Below are positions 44,387 through 53,546 of a stretch of 64,000 nucleotides of DNA, one piece after another (positions within the stretch are counted from its first letter, which is position 1; the number at the start of each line of letters is the position of its first letter). The notes under the pieces are model-generated. The model searched no databases and was not told the origin of the DNA. It saw only the letters and a list, made by a program, of their open reading frames with translations. Both the position numbers and the translations under genes were made by a program. The DNA comes from Mycolicibacterium flavescens (GTDB taxonomy: Bacteria > Actinomycetota > Actinomycetes > Mycobacteriales > Mycobacteriaceae), in contig NZ_MIHA01000009.1 in NCBI RefSeq assembly GCF_001722335.1, positions 62,001-126,000 of the forward strand, written 5' to 3'.

Positions 44387-44414
44387 CCGTCACCCTCCCG
44401 AATCCCCATGACCG

Positions 44415-45389
44415 CTACTTCCAATCGCACAGCTCCACCCGTTCGGCGAGCGTCTCGACCGCGCGTGCGCCGCCGGTACCCAGCCCGTGCCGCACGACAT
44501 TGAGCGCCCCACACGCCGCGCCGATCCGCAGCGCCTCCCGCAGCGGGCGACCGCTCGCCAGCGCGCCGACCATCCCCGCGGTCATCGAGTCACCGGCGCC
44601 CGCCGAGTCGGCGGGCTCCAGGGTCGGCATACAGATCTCGACGACGTCGTCGCTGTCGGCCAGCAGCGCCAGGGCCGGCGCCGACCCGGCGCGCGACACC
44701 ACGACCGTGTTCGCCCCCTCATCGCGCATGGACCGCATCGCCGCGACCAGATCCTTGGCTTCCTCCGACTTGGCCCGACCGTCGTCGAGCAGCTCCTCGT
44801 GGCTGACCTTGATCAGATCAGGCTTCCCTGCGAGCACCGCCTCGAGCCGCTCGCCCGCCAGGTCGGCGGCTACCTTGCAGCCGTTGGCGCCGAGGTCGGT
44901 GGACAGCCGACGGTAGAGGTCGGCGGGCACCACGTCGTCCTCCTGCGGCCCGGACAGCAGCACCCGGCCGTGGGTCAGCCCCTCGGTCAGCGTGAGCTCG
45001 TAGAGCGAGTCGAGTTCGTGGCGGTCCAACGGGCTGCCGGCGGACTCCGCGATGACCTCCCGCTCACCGGAGCGACGGTCGTGCACGTACGAGCCGTTGC
45101 GGGCGCTGACGGCAACGGTCCGCACCGTGACGTCATTGACGGGCAGCAGGTGCCCGAGGACGTCGCCGGTCTCCCCACCCAGCGCCGAGCACAGCACGAC
45201 CGGCACGCCGAGCGACGACATCATCCGCGACTGCCAGACCCCTTGCCCTCCGGCGTGGACGTGGATGTCCGCCGCGCCCGAACGCTGTTCTACGGTCACA
45301 GTGAGAACCGGTAGCGGCGCGAAGATGACAACCGCGCAACGGTCATCGGATCCGTCGCCGTCCTTACCGCGGGCCTTGCTGTCTGCCAT
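44415..45389 (-). CDS. PfkB-family carbohydrate/nucleoside kinase
   Basis: 324 aa from ATG 45389. The C-terminal PfkB signature is DSAGAGDSMTAGMVGAL (catalytic Asp in GAGD), and the N-terminal Gly pair is HAGGQGVWQSRM, where typical members have GGKGxNxA; the Asn of the sugar site is thus Trp. That shift suggests a non-ribokinase substrate. Paired with surE: a kinase next to a nucleotidase could act on opposite sides of a nucleoside or sugar phosphate pool, but this is only a suggestion. Divergent from tenA (64 bp). Confidence 0.82.
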   Translation of the reverse strand: MADSKARGKDGDGSDDRCAVVIFAPLPVLTVTVEQRSGAADIHVHAGGQGVWQSRMMSSLGVPVVLCSALGGETGDVLGHLLPVNDVTVRTVAVSARNGSYVHDRRSGEREVIAESAGSPLDRHELDSLYELTLTEGLTHGRVLLSGPQEDDVVPADLYRRLSTDLGANGCKVAADLAGERLEAVLAGKPDLIKVSHEELLDDGRAKSEEAKDLVAAMRSMRDEGANTVVVSRAGSAPALALLADSDDVVEICMPTLEPADSAGAGDSMTAGMVGALASGRPLREALRIGAACGALNVVRHGLGTGGARAVETLAERVELCDWK

Positions 45390-45453
45390 GGGGCACCGGG
45401 TACCCACCTCGACGCGTCTCCACCCGCACAATTGACCCGGCTAGAGTGCGGGC

Positions 45454-46074
45454 ATGACGCTGGCTGCTCAGTTGTGGACGGACAACGCCGATGTGGTGGC
45501 CGAGGTGCTGGCCAATCCGTTCGTGCAGGGGATCGGCGACGGTTCCCTGGACCGGGACCTGTTCGCCGGCTACATCGCCCAGGACGCGTTCTTCCTCGAA
45601 TCCTTCGCCCGTGCATATGGTTTGGCGATCGCCCGCAGCGCGGACACCGACAGCCTGCTGTCGTTCGCCGAGCTGCTCAACGGCGTGCGTGAGGAACTGA
45701 GGCTGCACGCGTCCTACGCCGCATCGTGGGGGATCGACATGGCCGGCGTCGTGCCCGCCACGGCCACGCTGGCCTACACCGAGTTCCTGCTGGCCACCGC
45801 AGCCACCGCCGACCTCGCGGTGGTGTGCGCGGCGATGACCCCGTGCATGCGGCTCTACGCCCACGTCGGGACCTGCCTGGACGCCGATGCCGCCGGTCCG
45901 TATGCCCAGTGGGTGCAGACCTACGCCGACCCCGGCTTCGACGAGGTGGCCTCGGTCCTCGAGAGGCTGCTCGACCGGCTCGGCGACGACACCCCCGCCG
46001 TGCGGACGGCCTACCGCCGCGCGATGCGCCTGGAGCTGGCCTTCTTCGACGCGGCCTTCAAAGCGGGAGACTAG
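45454..46074 (+). CDS. TenA family protein (aminopyrimidine aminohydrolase/thiaminase II type)
   Basis: 206 aa, the usual length. Residues matching the TenA active site: Asp in YIAQDAFFL, Tyr in LAYTEFL, Cys in TPCMRLYAHVG (the Cys-type TenA), and Glu in RLELAFFDAAF; the second Tyr of the DxxY pair is Phe. It probably hydrolyses degraded thiamin pyrimidines to salvage hydroxymethylpyrimidine. ATG 45454. Stop overlaps the stop of the convergent MFS gene by 4 bp. No thiamin riboswitch is visible upstream. Confidence 0.82.
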   Translation: MTLAAQLWTDNADVVAEVLANPFVQGIGDGSLDRDLFAGYIAQDAFFLESFARAYGLAIARSADTDSLLSFAELLNGVREELRLHASYAASWGIDMAGVVPATATLAYTEFLLATAATADLAVVCAAMTPCMRLYAHVGTCLDADAAGPYAQWVQTYADPGFDEVASVLERLLDRLGDDTPAVRTAYRRAMRLELAFFDAAFKAGD

Positions 46075-47393
46075 GTCCGAGCGGTCCGCTGCCGGCCGCG
46101 GCCCAACAGCACCACCAGCACAGCCGCCGCCAGCGACAGCGTTCCCACGACCCACATCGCGACCCGGCTGCTCCCGGTCAGATCGGTGAGCCAACCCGTG
46201 ATGTACGGCCCGCCGAACCCGCTCAGGTTGCCCAGCGAGTTGATCAGCGCGATCCCACCGGCCGCGGCCGCCCCGGTGAGGAAAGCCGATGGCAGCGACC
46301 AGAACACCGGCAGCGCGCACATCACCGCGCAGGTGCAGACCGTGACCGCCAGCATCGCCAGGTAGACATTGGTCATGTAGAGCGCCGCCGGGATCGCGAT
46401 GCCGCCGACGATCGCGGGAATCGCCACGTGCCAGACCCGTTCACCGGTGCGGTCCGAGTGCCGCGCCCATGGGACCATCACGATCGCCGCCACCACGTAG
46501 GGGACCGCGGTGACCAACCCTCGCTCGATGACGTCGAGATGCACCCCGTACTCCTGCTGAAAGCCCGCGACGATGGTGGGCAGAAAGAACCCCACGGCGT
46601 AGAGACCGTAGGTGATCCCGAAGTAGATGAACGCCAGCGCCAGGATCCGCGGATGGGTCAGCGCGCGCTTCAGTGGCCAGTGCCCGGCGCGCTCGGCTTC
46701 GGCCCGCTCATCGTCCAACGTCGTTTGCAGCCAGGTTTTTTCGTCGTTGTGCAACCACTTCGCCAAGTGCGGGCGGTCGGTGAGATAGAACCAGCAGACC
46801 ACCCCGAGCACAACCGCTGGCAGCCCTTCGACCAGGAACATGAACCGCCAACCAGCCAGGCCGAACACCCCGTGACCCCACTCGATGATCAGCGACGACA
46901 TCGTCGCGCCGACCGCGGTGGACACCGGCACCGCCATCATGAACAGCGATACCGCTCGCGAGCGCTGCTTCTCCGGGAACCAGAACGTCAGATAGAGGAT
47001 GATGCCGGGGAAGAACCCCGCCTCGGCGACGCCGAGGAGGAAGCGCAGCACGATCAGCGTCTCGGCGTTGGGGACGAACGCGATTGCGGCGCTGATGATC
47101 CCCCAGCTCAGCATGATCCGCGCCAGCCAACGCCGCCCGCCGAACCGGTGCAGCGCGATGTTGCTGGGCACCTCCAGCAGCAGGTAACCGAGGAAGAAGA
47201 TGCCCGAGGCGAAGCCGAACAGTTGGGCGCTCATCCCGAAGTCGTCGTTCATCCCGTTGGGACCGGCGAACGCGATGTTCACCCGGTCCAGATAGTTGAC
47301 GAAGTAGAGCAGGATCAGGAACGGGATCAGCCTGCGGGTGACCTTGGTCAGCGTCCGGCTCTCGAGGCCGGGCTCCGGCAGGTAAGTGCTCAT
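46071..47393 (-). CDS. MFS transporter, anion:cation symporter (ACS) family
   Basis: 440 aa from ATG 47393 with GAGAAGG upstream. Twelve membrane segments; the ACS signature YFVNYLDRVNIAFA in helix 1, GYLLLEVPSNIALHRFGGRRW and GVAEAGFFPGIILYL are typical of the tartrate/glucarate/phthalate transporters. It takes up an organic anion with H+ or Na+. It stands alone; no catabolic partner lies beside it. The 248 bp upstream to the response-regulator gene carry a direct repeat described separately. Confidence 0.88.
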   Translation of the reverse strand: MSTYLPEPGLESRTLTKVTRRLIPFLILLYFVNYLDRVNIAFAGPNGMNDDFGMSAQLFGFASGIFFLGYLLLEVPSNIALHRFGGRRWLARIMLSWGIISAAIAFVPNAETLIVLRFLLGVAEAGFFPGIILYLTFWFPEKQRSRAVSLFMMAVPVSTAVGATMSSLIIEWGHGVFGLAGWRFMFLVEGLPAVVLGVVCWFYLTDRPHLAKWLHNDEKTWLQTTLDDERAEAERAGHWPLKRALTHPRILALAFIYFGITYGLYAVGFFLPTIVAGFQQEYGVHLDVIERGLVTAVPYVVAAIVMVPWARHSDRTGERVWHVAIPAIVGGIAIPAALYMTNVYLAMLAVTVCTCAVMCALPVFWSLPSAFLTGAAAAGGIALINSLGNLSGFGGPYITGWLTDLTGSSRVAMWVVGTLSLAAAVLVVLLGRGRQRTART

Positions 47394-47591
47394 TGCGGCC
47401 CTTCTCCAGCGCAAGAATCCAGCGCGATCGCACGAAGGCTAGACGTGTGGGCAACGGTGACGAAAGCGTGTATCGGGTGACCGTCAGGGTAACGCGGCCG
47501 TTCTCATCAGGTCTCTCCGCCGAGGACCACCCGCGTGTTCCTTGCCGGTGCCATCAGACGTGCGTGCGGGAACAGTTTGATGATGATTGTG

Positions 47592-47611
47592 TGAAGATTT
47601 CCTGAACGGCC
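47592..47611. promoter_or_regulatory. CopR-box-like direct repeat before the two-component genes
   Basis: TGAAGATTT, 2 bp, then TGAACGGCC. The first nonamer exactly equals the half-site I recall for the copper regulator CopR of Corynebacterium glutamicum; the second keeps only TGAA. It lies 31 bp before the response-regulator start, suggesting autoregulation. Confidence 0.5.
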
Positions 47612-47641
47612 GGGAAGCCCGCGGTTGGGCGGCACGATGGG

Positions 47642-48403
47642 GTGATGGACAGTGCCTCGCAATCGTCGGCCGGCACTGCGGATTTTGGCTACCGCGCCCT
47701 CGTGGTCGATGATGAGGAATCTTTGGCCGAAGTGGTGGCGAGTTATCTCGCTCGGGAGCATTTCGAGGTTACGGTCCGCCACACTGGGGTTGAAGCGCTC
47801 GACGTGGCACGTGAGGTCGACCCGGATGTGGTCGTCTTGGATCTGGGATTGCCGGGCATTGACGGGTTAGAGGTTTGCCGTCAGTTGCGGACGTTTTCCG
47901 ATGCCTATGTGGTGATGCTGACGGCCCGCGACACCGAGGTCGACACGATCGTCGGCCTGTCGGTCGGCGCAGATGATTATGTGACCAAGCCGTTCAGTCC
48001 GCGGGAGTTGGTCGCCCGGATCCGGGCCATGCTCCGTCGCCCGCGTACCGTCGGCACGCAGGTTCCGACATCCAATCCGAGTGCCGCCGACGTGCCGAAG
48101 CCGCGCGTGTTCGGTCCATTGTCAATCGACGTGGCCGGCAGACAGGTGTATCTCGACACCAAGCCAATCACACTGACTCGCACCGAGTTCGACATTCTCG
48201 CTGCACTGTCGTCCCGTCCTGGTGTGGTGTGGAGCCGTCGGCAGCTCATCGACGCGGTCTGGGGAGAACCATGGGTGGGGAACAGCCACCTCGTCGATGT
48301 CCACGTCGGGCATGTTCGGCGCAAGCTCGGTGACGACCCCGCCGAGCCGAGATTCGTGTTCACCGTGCGTGGGGTGGGTTACCGGATGGGGACGGGGCGA
48401 TGA
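47642..48403 (+). CDS. OmpR-family response regulator, possibly copper-responsive (CopR-like)
   Basis: 253 aa. Receiver domain with acidic pocket VVDDEE, phospho-acceptor Asp67 in VVLDLGLPG, conserved Thr and Lys (MLTARD, VTKPFSP). C-terminal winged helix ITLTRTEFDILAALSSRPGVVWSRRQLIDAVWG and VHVGHVRRKLGDDP. The start is GTG 47642 or the next codon ATG. The stop overlaps the kinase start (ATGA). Copper control is inferred from the direct repeats and from the neighbouring DUF305 and lpqS genes, not from the protein itself. Confidence 0.9.
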   Translation: MMDSASQSSAGTADFGYRALVVDDEESLAEVVASYLAREHFEVTVRHTGVEALDVAREVDPDVVVLDLGLPGIDGLEVCRQLRTFSDAYVVMLTARDTEVDTIVGLSVGADDYVTKPFSPRELVARIRAMLRRPRTVGTQVPTSNPSAADVPKPRVFGPLSIDVAGRQVYLDTKPITLTRTEFDILAALSSRPGVVWSRRQLIDAVWGEPWVGNSHLVDVHVGHVRRKLGDDPAEPRFVFTVRGVGYRMGTGR

Positions 48404-49548
48404 GGGCGCCGGCACGCTCCGGCATGCTCCGCCGGCTGCTGCTGGGACAGGCGTTGGTGTTGCTTACGGTCGGCGTAACCACTTGGGCGGTAGCCTCGTT
48501 GGTAGGTCCGCCGTTGTTCCGCGACCACCTCCATCAAGCCGGCGTGCCAGATGACTCCAGTGAACAGTTCCACGCCGAACAGGCGTACTGGCACGCCACC
48601 GCCATCTCGATCGCTGTCGCGATCGCGGTGGCTGCCTTGACGGCGTTCGTGGTCACCGTCTATCTGAGCCGGCGCGTACAGCACTCGCTCGCTGAAATAT
48701 CCGCGGCGGCGATCACCGTCGCCGAGGGCCGCTACGACGTCCAAGTGACGCCGCCTCAACTCGGATCTGAATTCGATGGGTTAGCAGCCGCTTTCAACCA
48801 GATGGCGCATCGACTGCGGGCGGTGGAATCGACCCGCCGTCGTTTGTTCGGCGACCTTGCCCACGAAATCCGTACCCCGGTCGCCGTGCTCGACGCCTAT
48901 CTGGAAGCCGTCGAGGATGGCGTGAAGACTCTCGACGCGCGTACCGTCGCGACGCTGCGTGAGCAAACCGGTCGCCTCGTGCGTTTCTCGGCTGACGCCG
49001 CCGCCCTCGCGCAAGCCGAAGAGGCGCACACGGCCATCACATCGGAATGGGTCGACTCCGGGCAGTTGGTCGAGGCGGCAATCGCCGCCGTCGCACATCG
49101 CTTCGCCGCCGAAAACGTGGCATTGACTTCCCATGTCGATGAGGCCCCCCGATTGTGGGGTGACAGGCAGCGCTTGGGGCAGGTACTGGGGAACCTACTC
49201 GACAACGCCCTTCGTCACACCGCCGCCGGCGGCCACGTCACCCTGGCGGTCGCACGTCACGGCAGCGACGCCGTCTTCACCGTCACCGACGACGGCGTGG
49301 GTGTCACCGCCGAACACCTCCCACATCTCTTCGAACGCTTCTACCGCGCAGACGTCGCCCGACATCGTGACCGGGGCGGCGCAGGGATCGGACTCGCGAT
49401 CGCGAAAGCGCTGACGGAAGCCCATGGCGGCCAAATCGACGCGACCAGTCAGGGGCCGGGGAAGGGAACCACCTTCACCGTCACGTTGCCGATCGAGCCA
49501 CCAACCGCTGCGCGCAATTTCGACCAGCGGGATCTTCCTGTCTCGTAA
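48400..49548 (+). CDS. Sensor histidine kinase of the same two-component system
   Basis: 382 aa. Two membrane helices (about 17-38 and 66-90) enclose a short external loop of about 27 residues with four His (HLHQAG, EQFHAEQAYWH), a plausible metal-sensing loop. Then HAMP (about 90-140), HisKA with phospho-acceptor His155 (LAHEIRTP), and HATPase: NLLDNALRHT, DDGVGV, GGAGIGLAIAKAL. Overlaps the response-regulator gene by 4 bp. It faces the DUF305 gene with 41 bp between stops. Confidence 0.9.
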   Translation: MRAPARSGMLRRLLLGQALVLLTVGVTTWAVASLVGPPLFRDHLHQAGVPDDSSEQFHAEQAYWHATAISIAVAIAVAALTAFVVTVYLSRRVQHSLAEISAAAITVAEGRYDVQVTPPQLGSEFDGLAAAFNQMAHRLRAVESTRRRLFGDLAHEIRTPVAVLDAYLEAVEDGVKTLDARTVATLREQTGRLVRFSADAAALAQAEEAHTAITSEWVDSGQLVEAAIAAVAHRFAAENVALTSHVDEAPRLWGDRQRLGQVLGNLLDNALRHTAAGGHVTLAVARHGSDAVFTVTDDGVGVTAEHLPHLFERFYRADVARHRDRGGAGIGLAIAKALTEAHGGQIDATSQGPGKGTTFTVTLPIEPPTAARNFDQRDLPVS

Positions 49549-49589
49549 CGGGAACTCACGACATCATCATGTGTGGGCCGTCCCAGCGG

Positions 49590-50348
49590 CTACAGCGACT
49601 TGAGTATCTCGTTCATCGTGTCGATCTCCTTCTGTTGGCTGCTCACGATCGACTTGGCCAGCGCGACGGCATCGGGGAACTGGCCGTCGTCGATCTCGTT
49701 CTGCGCCATGGTGATCGCACCCTGATGGTGCTCGATCATCTGGGAAAGGAACAGCTTGCTGGCCTCAACGCCCTGAGAATTCTGCAAGGCTTGCATTTCG
49801 GCCGGCGACAGCATCCCTTCCATCCCTTCCATGCCGGACATGCCTCCCATCCCCGGCATCATCGATCCGCTGGGCATCATTGATCCGCCCGGCATAGGTG
49901 ATCCGCTTGTATCAGGGCCGTGCATACCCCCGTGGCCGGGTGGCATATTCCCCGGTGTGTGGCTCTGACCTGGCATCCCGCTCGCGCCCGGCATGCCGCT
50001 CATCTCGGGCATACCCCACTGGTCGAGCCAACCCTGCATCTGTTTGATCTCTGGTCCCTGCGCATCCTTGATCTGCTTCGCTAGATCGACCACTCGAGGA
50101 TCGATGCCCTGCTTGGCAAGGATCATGTCGCTCATCTCGATCGCCTGCTGGTGGTGCGGGATCATGTGATGGGCGAACATCACGTCGGCTTGATTGTGCG
50201 CCGCGGTCGGGGCCGCAATCGAGGTTTGGGCGTTCGTGGGCGATGCCGACGGCGACTCGTTACTCGCAGAGTTGCTGCAAGCAGCGGTGAGCGATGTCGC
50301 GGCCAGGACCGCCGCAGCGGCCACCACATACCTGCTTCTTGTCACCAA
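49590..50348 (-). CDS. DUF305 lipoprotein with Met/Gly-rich insert
   Basis: 252 aa. Lipobox SLTAACS (Cys about residue 24). DUF305 occurs as two halves: ADVMFAHHMIPHHQQAIEMSDM (about 53-75) and FLSQMIEHHQGAITMAQNEI (about 206-225). Between them lies a stretch of about 70 residues full of GM, SGM, MMP and HG motifs (for example MPGMGGMSGMEGMEGM). His pairs plus Met clusters are common in extracytoplasmic copper-binding proteins. GTG start. Its promoter carries the second CopR-like repeat, so it is probably part of the two-component regulon. Confidence 0.85.
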   Translation of the reverse strand: MVTRSRYVVAAAAVLAATSLTAACSNSASNESPSASPTNAQTSIAAPTAAHNQADVMFAHHMIPHHQQAIEMSDMILAKQGIDPRVVDLAKQIKDAQGPEIKQMQGWLDQWGMPEMSGMPGASGMPGQSHTPGNMPPGHGGMHGPDTSGSPMPGGSMMPSGSMMPGMGGMSGMEGMEGMLSPAEMQALQNSQGVEASKLFLSQMIEHHQGAITMAQNEIDDGQFPDAVALAKSIVSSQQKEIDTMNEILKSL

Positions 50349-50426
50349 ACGATCCTTTCGTCGTCATCGCACTTCGATTCACAACCAAGCCTCCTCCGAA
50401 CGATTCGGGCTGCAGTAGTCGTTCTG

Positions 50427-50446
50427 TGAAGATTCGATGAAGAAGC
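50427..50446. promoter_or_regulatory. CopR-box-like direct repeat between DUF305 and lpqS genes
   Basis: TGAAGATTC, 2 bp, then TGAAGAAGC: two nonamers sharing TGAAGA with the same 2-bp spacing as the repeat before the response-regulator gene. It is placed to serve both divergent genes. I looked for the RicR palindrome TACCC-N5-GGGTA in 50349-50599 and did not find it. Confidence 0.55.
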
Positions 50447-50599
50447 GCAAAGCGTTCGGACTGACGAAGCAGCGCCGTGACCGGCGATAGCCCACGCTAG
50501 ACAGCCCTCGACGCCGCTGTCGCGAGGCGGTAACGAGATGGCGTCAAGTCCTCGCGCCGCCGAACCAGCCGATGCGGCGCTGCTACAGTCGGCCGCATT

Positions 50600-51013
50600 G
50601 TGAGGTACACGGTGGCCGTCCCTGCGACACGGGTCCGTGCGGTAATCGCGCTGGCCCTGGCGTTTTGGGTCGTCGCCGTCGCCACCCAGTGGACGCTGCC
50701 GGTCGACGACGTCGCCCCGCCGCACGGACCGCATGCGGTTGCGTCCGCTTCCGTAGGGGAACATCCCGTTGTCATCGACCATCCACACATCGGTGATGCG
50801 CCGACTCCGCTGCCTCCCGACGCGTTCGCTGAGGCCGTTCTCCCGCGGGCGTCCACCTCGCTCATCGCCCTGGGGTTGACCGCCGCCCTCGCGGTGGTAG
50901 CTGTGTGGTGGCGGCAACCTGCATTGGCCGCGATCCGTGGGCCGCCTCGAGCACAGTCGACTGTTCTCTCAGGTCGGGTGATTCTCACTCGGCTCTGCAT
51001 CGCTCGACGCTGA
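50600..51013 (+). CDS. lpqS: LpqS-like protein
   Basis: 137 aa. N-terminal hydrophobic segment ([15 protein letters not shown]), a His/Pro-containing middle ([12 protein letters not shown]), a second hydrophobic stretch ([17 protein letters not shown]) and a C-terminus RGPPRAQ...[14 protein letters not shown] (here [11 protein letters not shown]) that I recognise from M. tuberculosis LpqS, a copper-induced protein of the RicR regulon. I see no lipobox, so it may be a membrane protein rather than a lipoprotein. GTG start, with a possible -10 (TACAGT) just 11 bp before it, hinting at a leaderless or very short leader. Followed by cysK2, as in M. tuberculosis. Confidence 0.7.
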   Translation: MRYTVAVPATRVRAVIALALAFWVVAVATQWTLPVDDVAPPHGPHAVASASVGEHPVVIDHPHIGDAPTPLPPDAFAEAVLPRASTSLIALGLTAALAVVAVWWRQPALAAIRGPPRAQSTVLSGRVILTRLCIARR

Positions 51014-51122
51014 TCCGGTGGCGCCAGACCATGCCGCTTGTTGCGGTTCGGTCGGTGATCGTCGTCCCTTTCAGCTGCCGCGCGCAACCGTCCGCGGCTC
51101 AACGCAGAATCGATGCATCTCG

Positions 51123-52232
51123 ATGAATCACGTTCTGACTGTTCACACTCTTGACTTGCATGCCCCGAACCAGAGCTGCCTCGGTCGCTACGAGCGGCCG
51201 GGCACCATGGTCGGTCACACTCCGGTGCTGCGTATCGCGGAACCGTTCACGTCGGCGCACCGAGGGTTTTGGGCCAAGCTCGAAGGCTTCAGCCCCGGCG
51301 GCATGAAAGATCGTCCGGCCATGTTCATGGTGGAACGGGCACGCGCCAGCGGCGTCCTCCCTCCCGGTGGCCGTATAGTCGAATCCACCAGCGGCACCTT
51401 GGGTTTGGGCCTAGCGCTCGCAGGCACCGTCTACCGGCACCCAGTAACTCTCGTCACCGACCCCGGCATGGAGCCGATCATTCAGCGGATGCTGAGGGCG
51501 TACGGCGCCGATGTGGATTTGGTGACCGAGCCGCATCCTGACGGTGGTTGGCAGCAGGCACGTCGTGACCGGGTGATGCAGATTCTGGCCGCCGATGAGC
51601 ACGCGTGGTATCCGGATCAGTACAACAATCCCGACAATGTCGACGCGTACCGCGGACTGGCGTTGGAGTTACAGGCTCAACTCGGCAAAGTCGATCTGCT
51701 GGTGTGCTCCGTCGGCACCGGAGGCCACTCGTCGGGAGTGGCTCGGGTATTGCGAGAGTTCAACCCAGACCTGCAATTGATCGGTGTCGACACGGTGGGC
51801 TCCACCATTTTCGGACAACCGGCAACAGCACGGCTCATGCGCGGTCTCGGGTCAAGCATTTATCCGAGGAACGTCGATTACGACGCTTTCAACGAGGTTC
51901 ACTGGGTTGCCCCCGCCGAAGCGGTATGGGCGTGCCGGACATTGGCTGCCACGCACTATGCCAGCGGGGGATGGAGCGTCGGGGCGGTGGCGCTGGTCGC
52001 GGGCTGGGCAGCCCGCACCTATCCATCGGATATGACGATCGCTGCGATCTTCCCCGACGGCCCGCAGCGCTACTTCGACACTGTCTACAACGACGATTTC
52101 TGCCGCCAGCACGGCGTCCTGGGCGGACCGCCTCCCACCGAACCGGCGGTCATCGACGAACCCACGCGACGTGTGGTGTCCTCATGGACGCGGTGCACAA
52201 CGGTGGTGGATCCGGTGAGGACAATGCGATGA
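51123..52232 (+). CDS. cysK2: PLP-dependent S-sulfocysteine/cysteine synthase (CysK2-like)
   Basis: 369 aa from ATG 51123. Beta-family PLP enzyme: [21 protein letters not shown] with the PLP Lys in [21 protein letters not shown] (the substrate loop), and [15 protein letters not shown] (phosphate loop). The order lpqS-cysK2-MFS is that of M. tuberculosis Rv0847-Rv0849, where CysK2 makes S-sulfocysteine from O-phosphoserine and thiosulfate. It lies 109 bp after lpqS and overlaps the transporter gene in ATGA. Confidence 0.83.
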   Translation: MNHVLTVHTLDLHAPNQSCLGRYERPGTMVGHTPVLRIAEPFTSAHRGFWAKLEGFSPGGMKDRPAMFMVERARASGVLPPGGRIVESTSGTLGLGLALAGTVYRHPVTLVTDPGMEPIIQRMLRAYGADVDLVTEPHPDGGWQQARRDRVMQILAADEHAWYPDQYNNPDNVDAYRGLALELQAQLGKVDLLVCSVGTGGHSSGVARVLREFNPDLQLIGVDTVGSTIFGQPATARLMRGLGSSIYPRNVDYDAFNEVHWVAPAEAVWACRTLAATHYASGGWSVGAVALVAGWAARTYPSDMTIAAIFPDGPQRYFDTVYNDDFCRQHGVLGGPPPTEPAVIDEPTRRVVSSWTRCTTVVDPVRTMR

Positions 52233-53491
52233 GGAGCGTCGTCAACGAATTCCGCACCTTCGGCTGGCCGAGCCGGCTGCTGATGATCAATCAATTCGGC
52301 ATCAACCTCGGCTTCTACATGCTGATGCCCTATCTGGCCGGTTACCTGGCCGGACCTCTCGGGCTGGCCGCGTGGGCCATCGGCCTGGTCCTGGGAGTAC
52401 GTAATTTCTCCCAGCAGGGCATGTTCATCGTCGGTGGAACATTGGCCGACCGCGTCGGGTACAAGCCGCTCATTGTCGCTGGGTGCCTGCTGCGGACTGT
52501 GGGCTTCGGCCTGCTGGTCATTGCCGGCTCACTACCCGCCATTCTGATCGCCTCAGCAGCAACGGGATTCGCCGGAGCGCTGTTCAATCCGGCTGTGCGC
52601 GCCTACCTCGCCGCCGACGCGGGACCGCGCCGCGTCGAGGCTTTCGCGCTGTTCAACGTCTTCTACCAGGGGGGGATTCTCGCCGGCCCGCTGGTGGGTC
52701 TGGCTCTGATGCTTCTCGACTTCCGCATCGCTGCGACGGCGGCCGCTGCCGTCTTCGCAGTGTTGACGATTGCGCAACTCTTCGCTCTCCCGCAGCACGA
52801 TGCCACCCGGGACCAAGACGGCTCGTCGATATTGGACGACTGGAGGAGGGTCGTAGCCAATCGCCCCTTCCTGCTCTTCGCAGCGGCCATGATCGGCTCC
52901 TACGTGTTGTCTTTCCAGGTCTATCTCGCGTTACCGCTTCAGGCCAAGGAACTGATGCCGGATGCCGAAGCGCCGGTGGTTGCGGGTGTTTTCGTCATCT
53001 CCGGGTTGATCGCGGTCGCGGGGCAGCTGAAGATAACCCAATGGTTCACCAAACGGTGGGGGCCTGGGCATTCGCTGGTGATCGGCGTGCTGATTCTCGC
53101 GTCGTCGTTCATACCGATGGCCGCGCTGCCCGACGGCCGCCGTGCTGGCGAGATCGCAGCGCTGGTCGCGCTTTTCACCGGTGCTGCGGTATTGGCGGTC
53201 GGATCGGCCGCGGTGTTCCCATTCGAGATGGACACGGTGGTCTCGCTGGCCGGTGGCCGCTTGGTGGGAACGCATTACGGGTTCTACAACACGATCGTCG
53301 GAATCGGGATCCTCGCCGGCAATCTTGGCACAGGAACACTGATGCAGAAGGCAACCGAGGCGGGAAGACCAGAGCTGACATGGATCGTGTTGACCGTCAT
53401 CGGTGTGACGGCGGCGTCAGCGCTCTACCGACTGGACCGGGGCGGCCGCCTTCAACCGCGGGTGTCGCTCAACGCGAACGAAACTCAGTAG
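52229..53491 (+). CDS. MFS transporter (Rv0849-like)
   Basis: 420 aa from ATG 52229, overlapping the cysK2 stop; open frame upstream is shadow. Twelve membrane segments, with the loop motif [15 protein letters not shown] after helix 2 and [16 protein letters not shown] in helix 5-like position, typical of drug:H+ antiporters. Third gene of the lpqS operon, as in M. tuberculosis. A role in exporting a sulfur compound, metal complex or drug is possible; the sequence does not choose. Confidence 0.85.
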   Translation: MRSVVNEFRTFGWPSRLLMINQFGINLGFYMLMPYLAGYLAGPLGLAAWAIGLVLGVRNFSQQGMFIVGGTLADRVGYKPLIVAGCLLRTVGFGLLVIAGSLPAILIASAATGFAGALFNPAVRAYLAADAGPRRVEAFALFNVFYQGGILAGPLVGLALMLLDFRIAATAAAAVFAVLTIAQLFALPQHDATRDQDGSSILDDWRRVVANRPFLLFAAAMIGSYVLSFQVYLALPLQAKELMPDAEAPVVAGVFVISGLIAVAGQLKITQWFTKRWGPGHSLVIGVLILASSFIPMAALPDGRRAGEIAALVALFTGAAVLAVGSAAVFPFEMDTVVSLAGGRLVGTHYGFYNTIVGIGILAGNLGTGTLMQKATEAGRPELTWIVLTVIGVTAASALYRLDRGGRLQPRVSLNANETQ

Positions 53492-53546
53492 CACGCCACG
53501 CCGCAACGAAACCGGGGTCAGATGTCGATCACCTCTCGACCTTCGT

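Noticed and set aside
45390..45453. Thiamin riboswitch before tenA
   Set aside because: The gap is only 64 bp and lacks the conserved CUGAGA-type segments.
50349..50599. RicR box before lpqS
   Set aside because: No TACCC-N5-GGGTA palindrome found on either strand.
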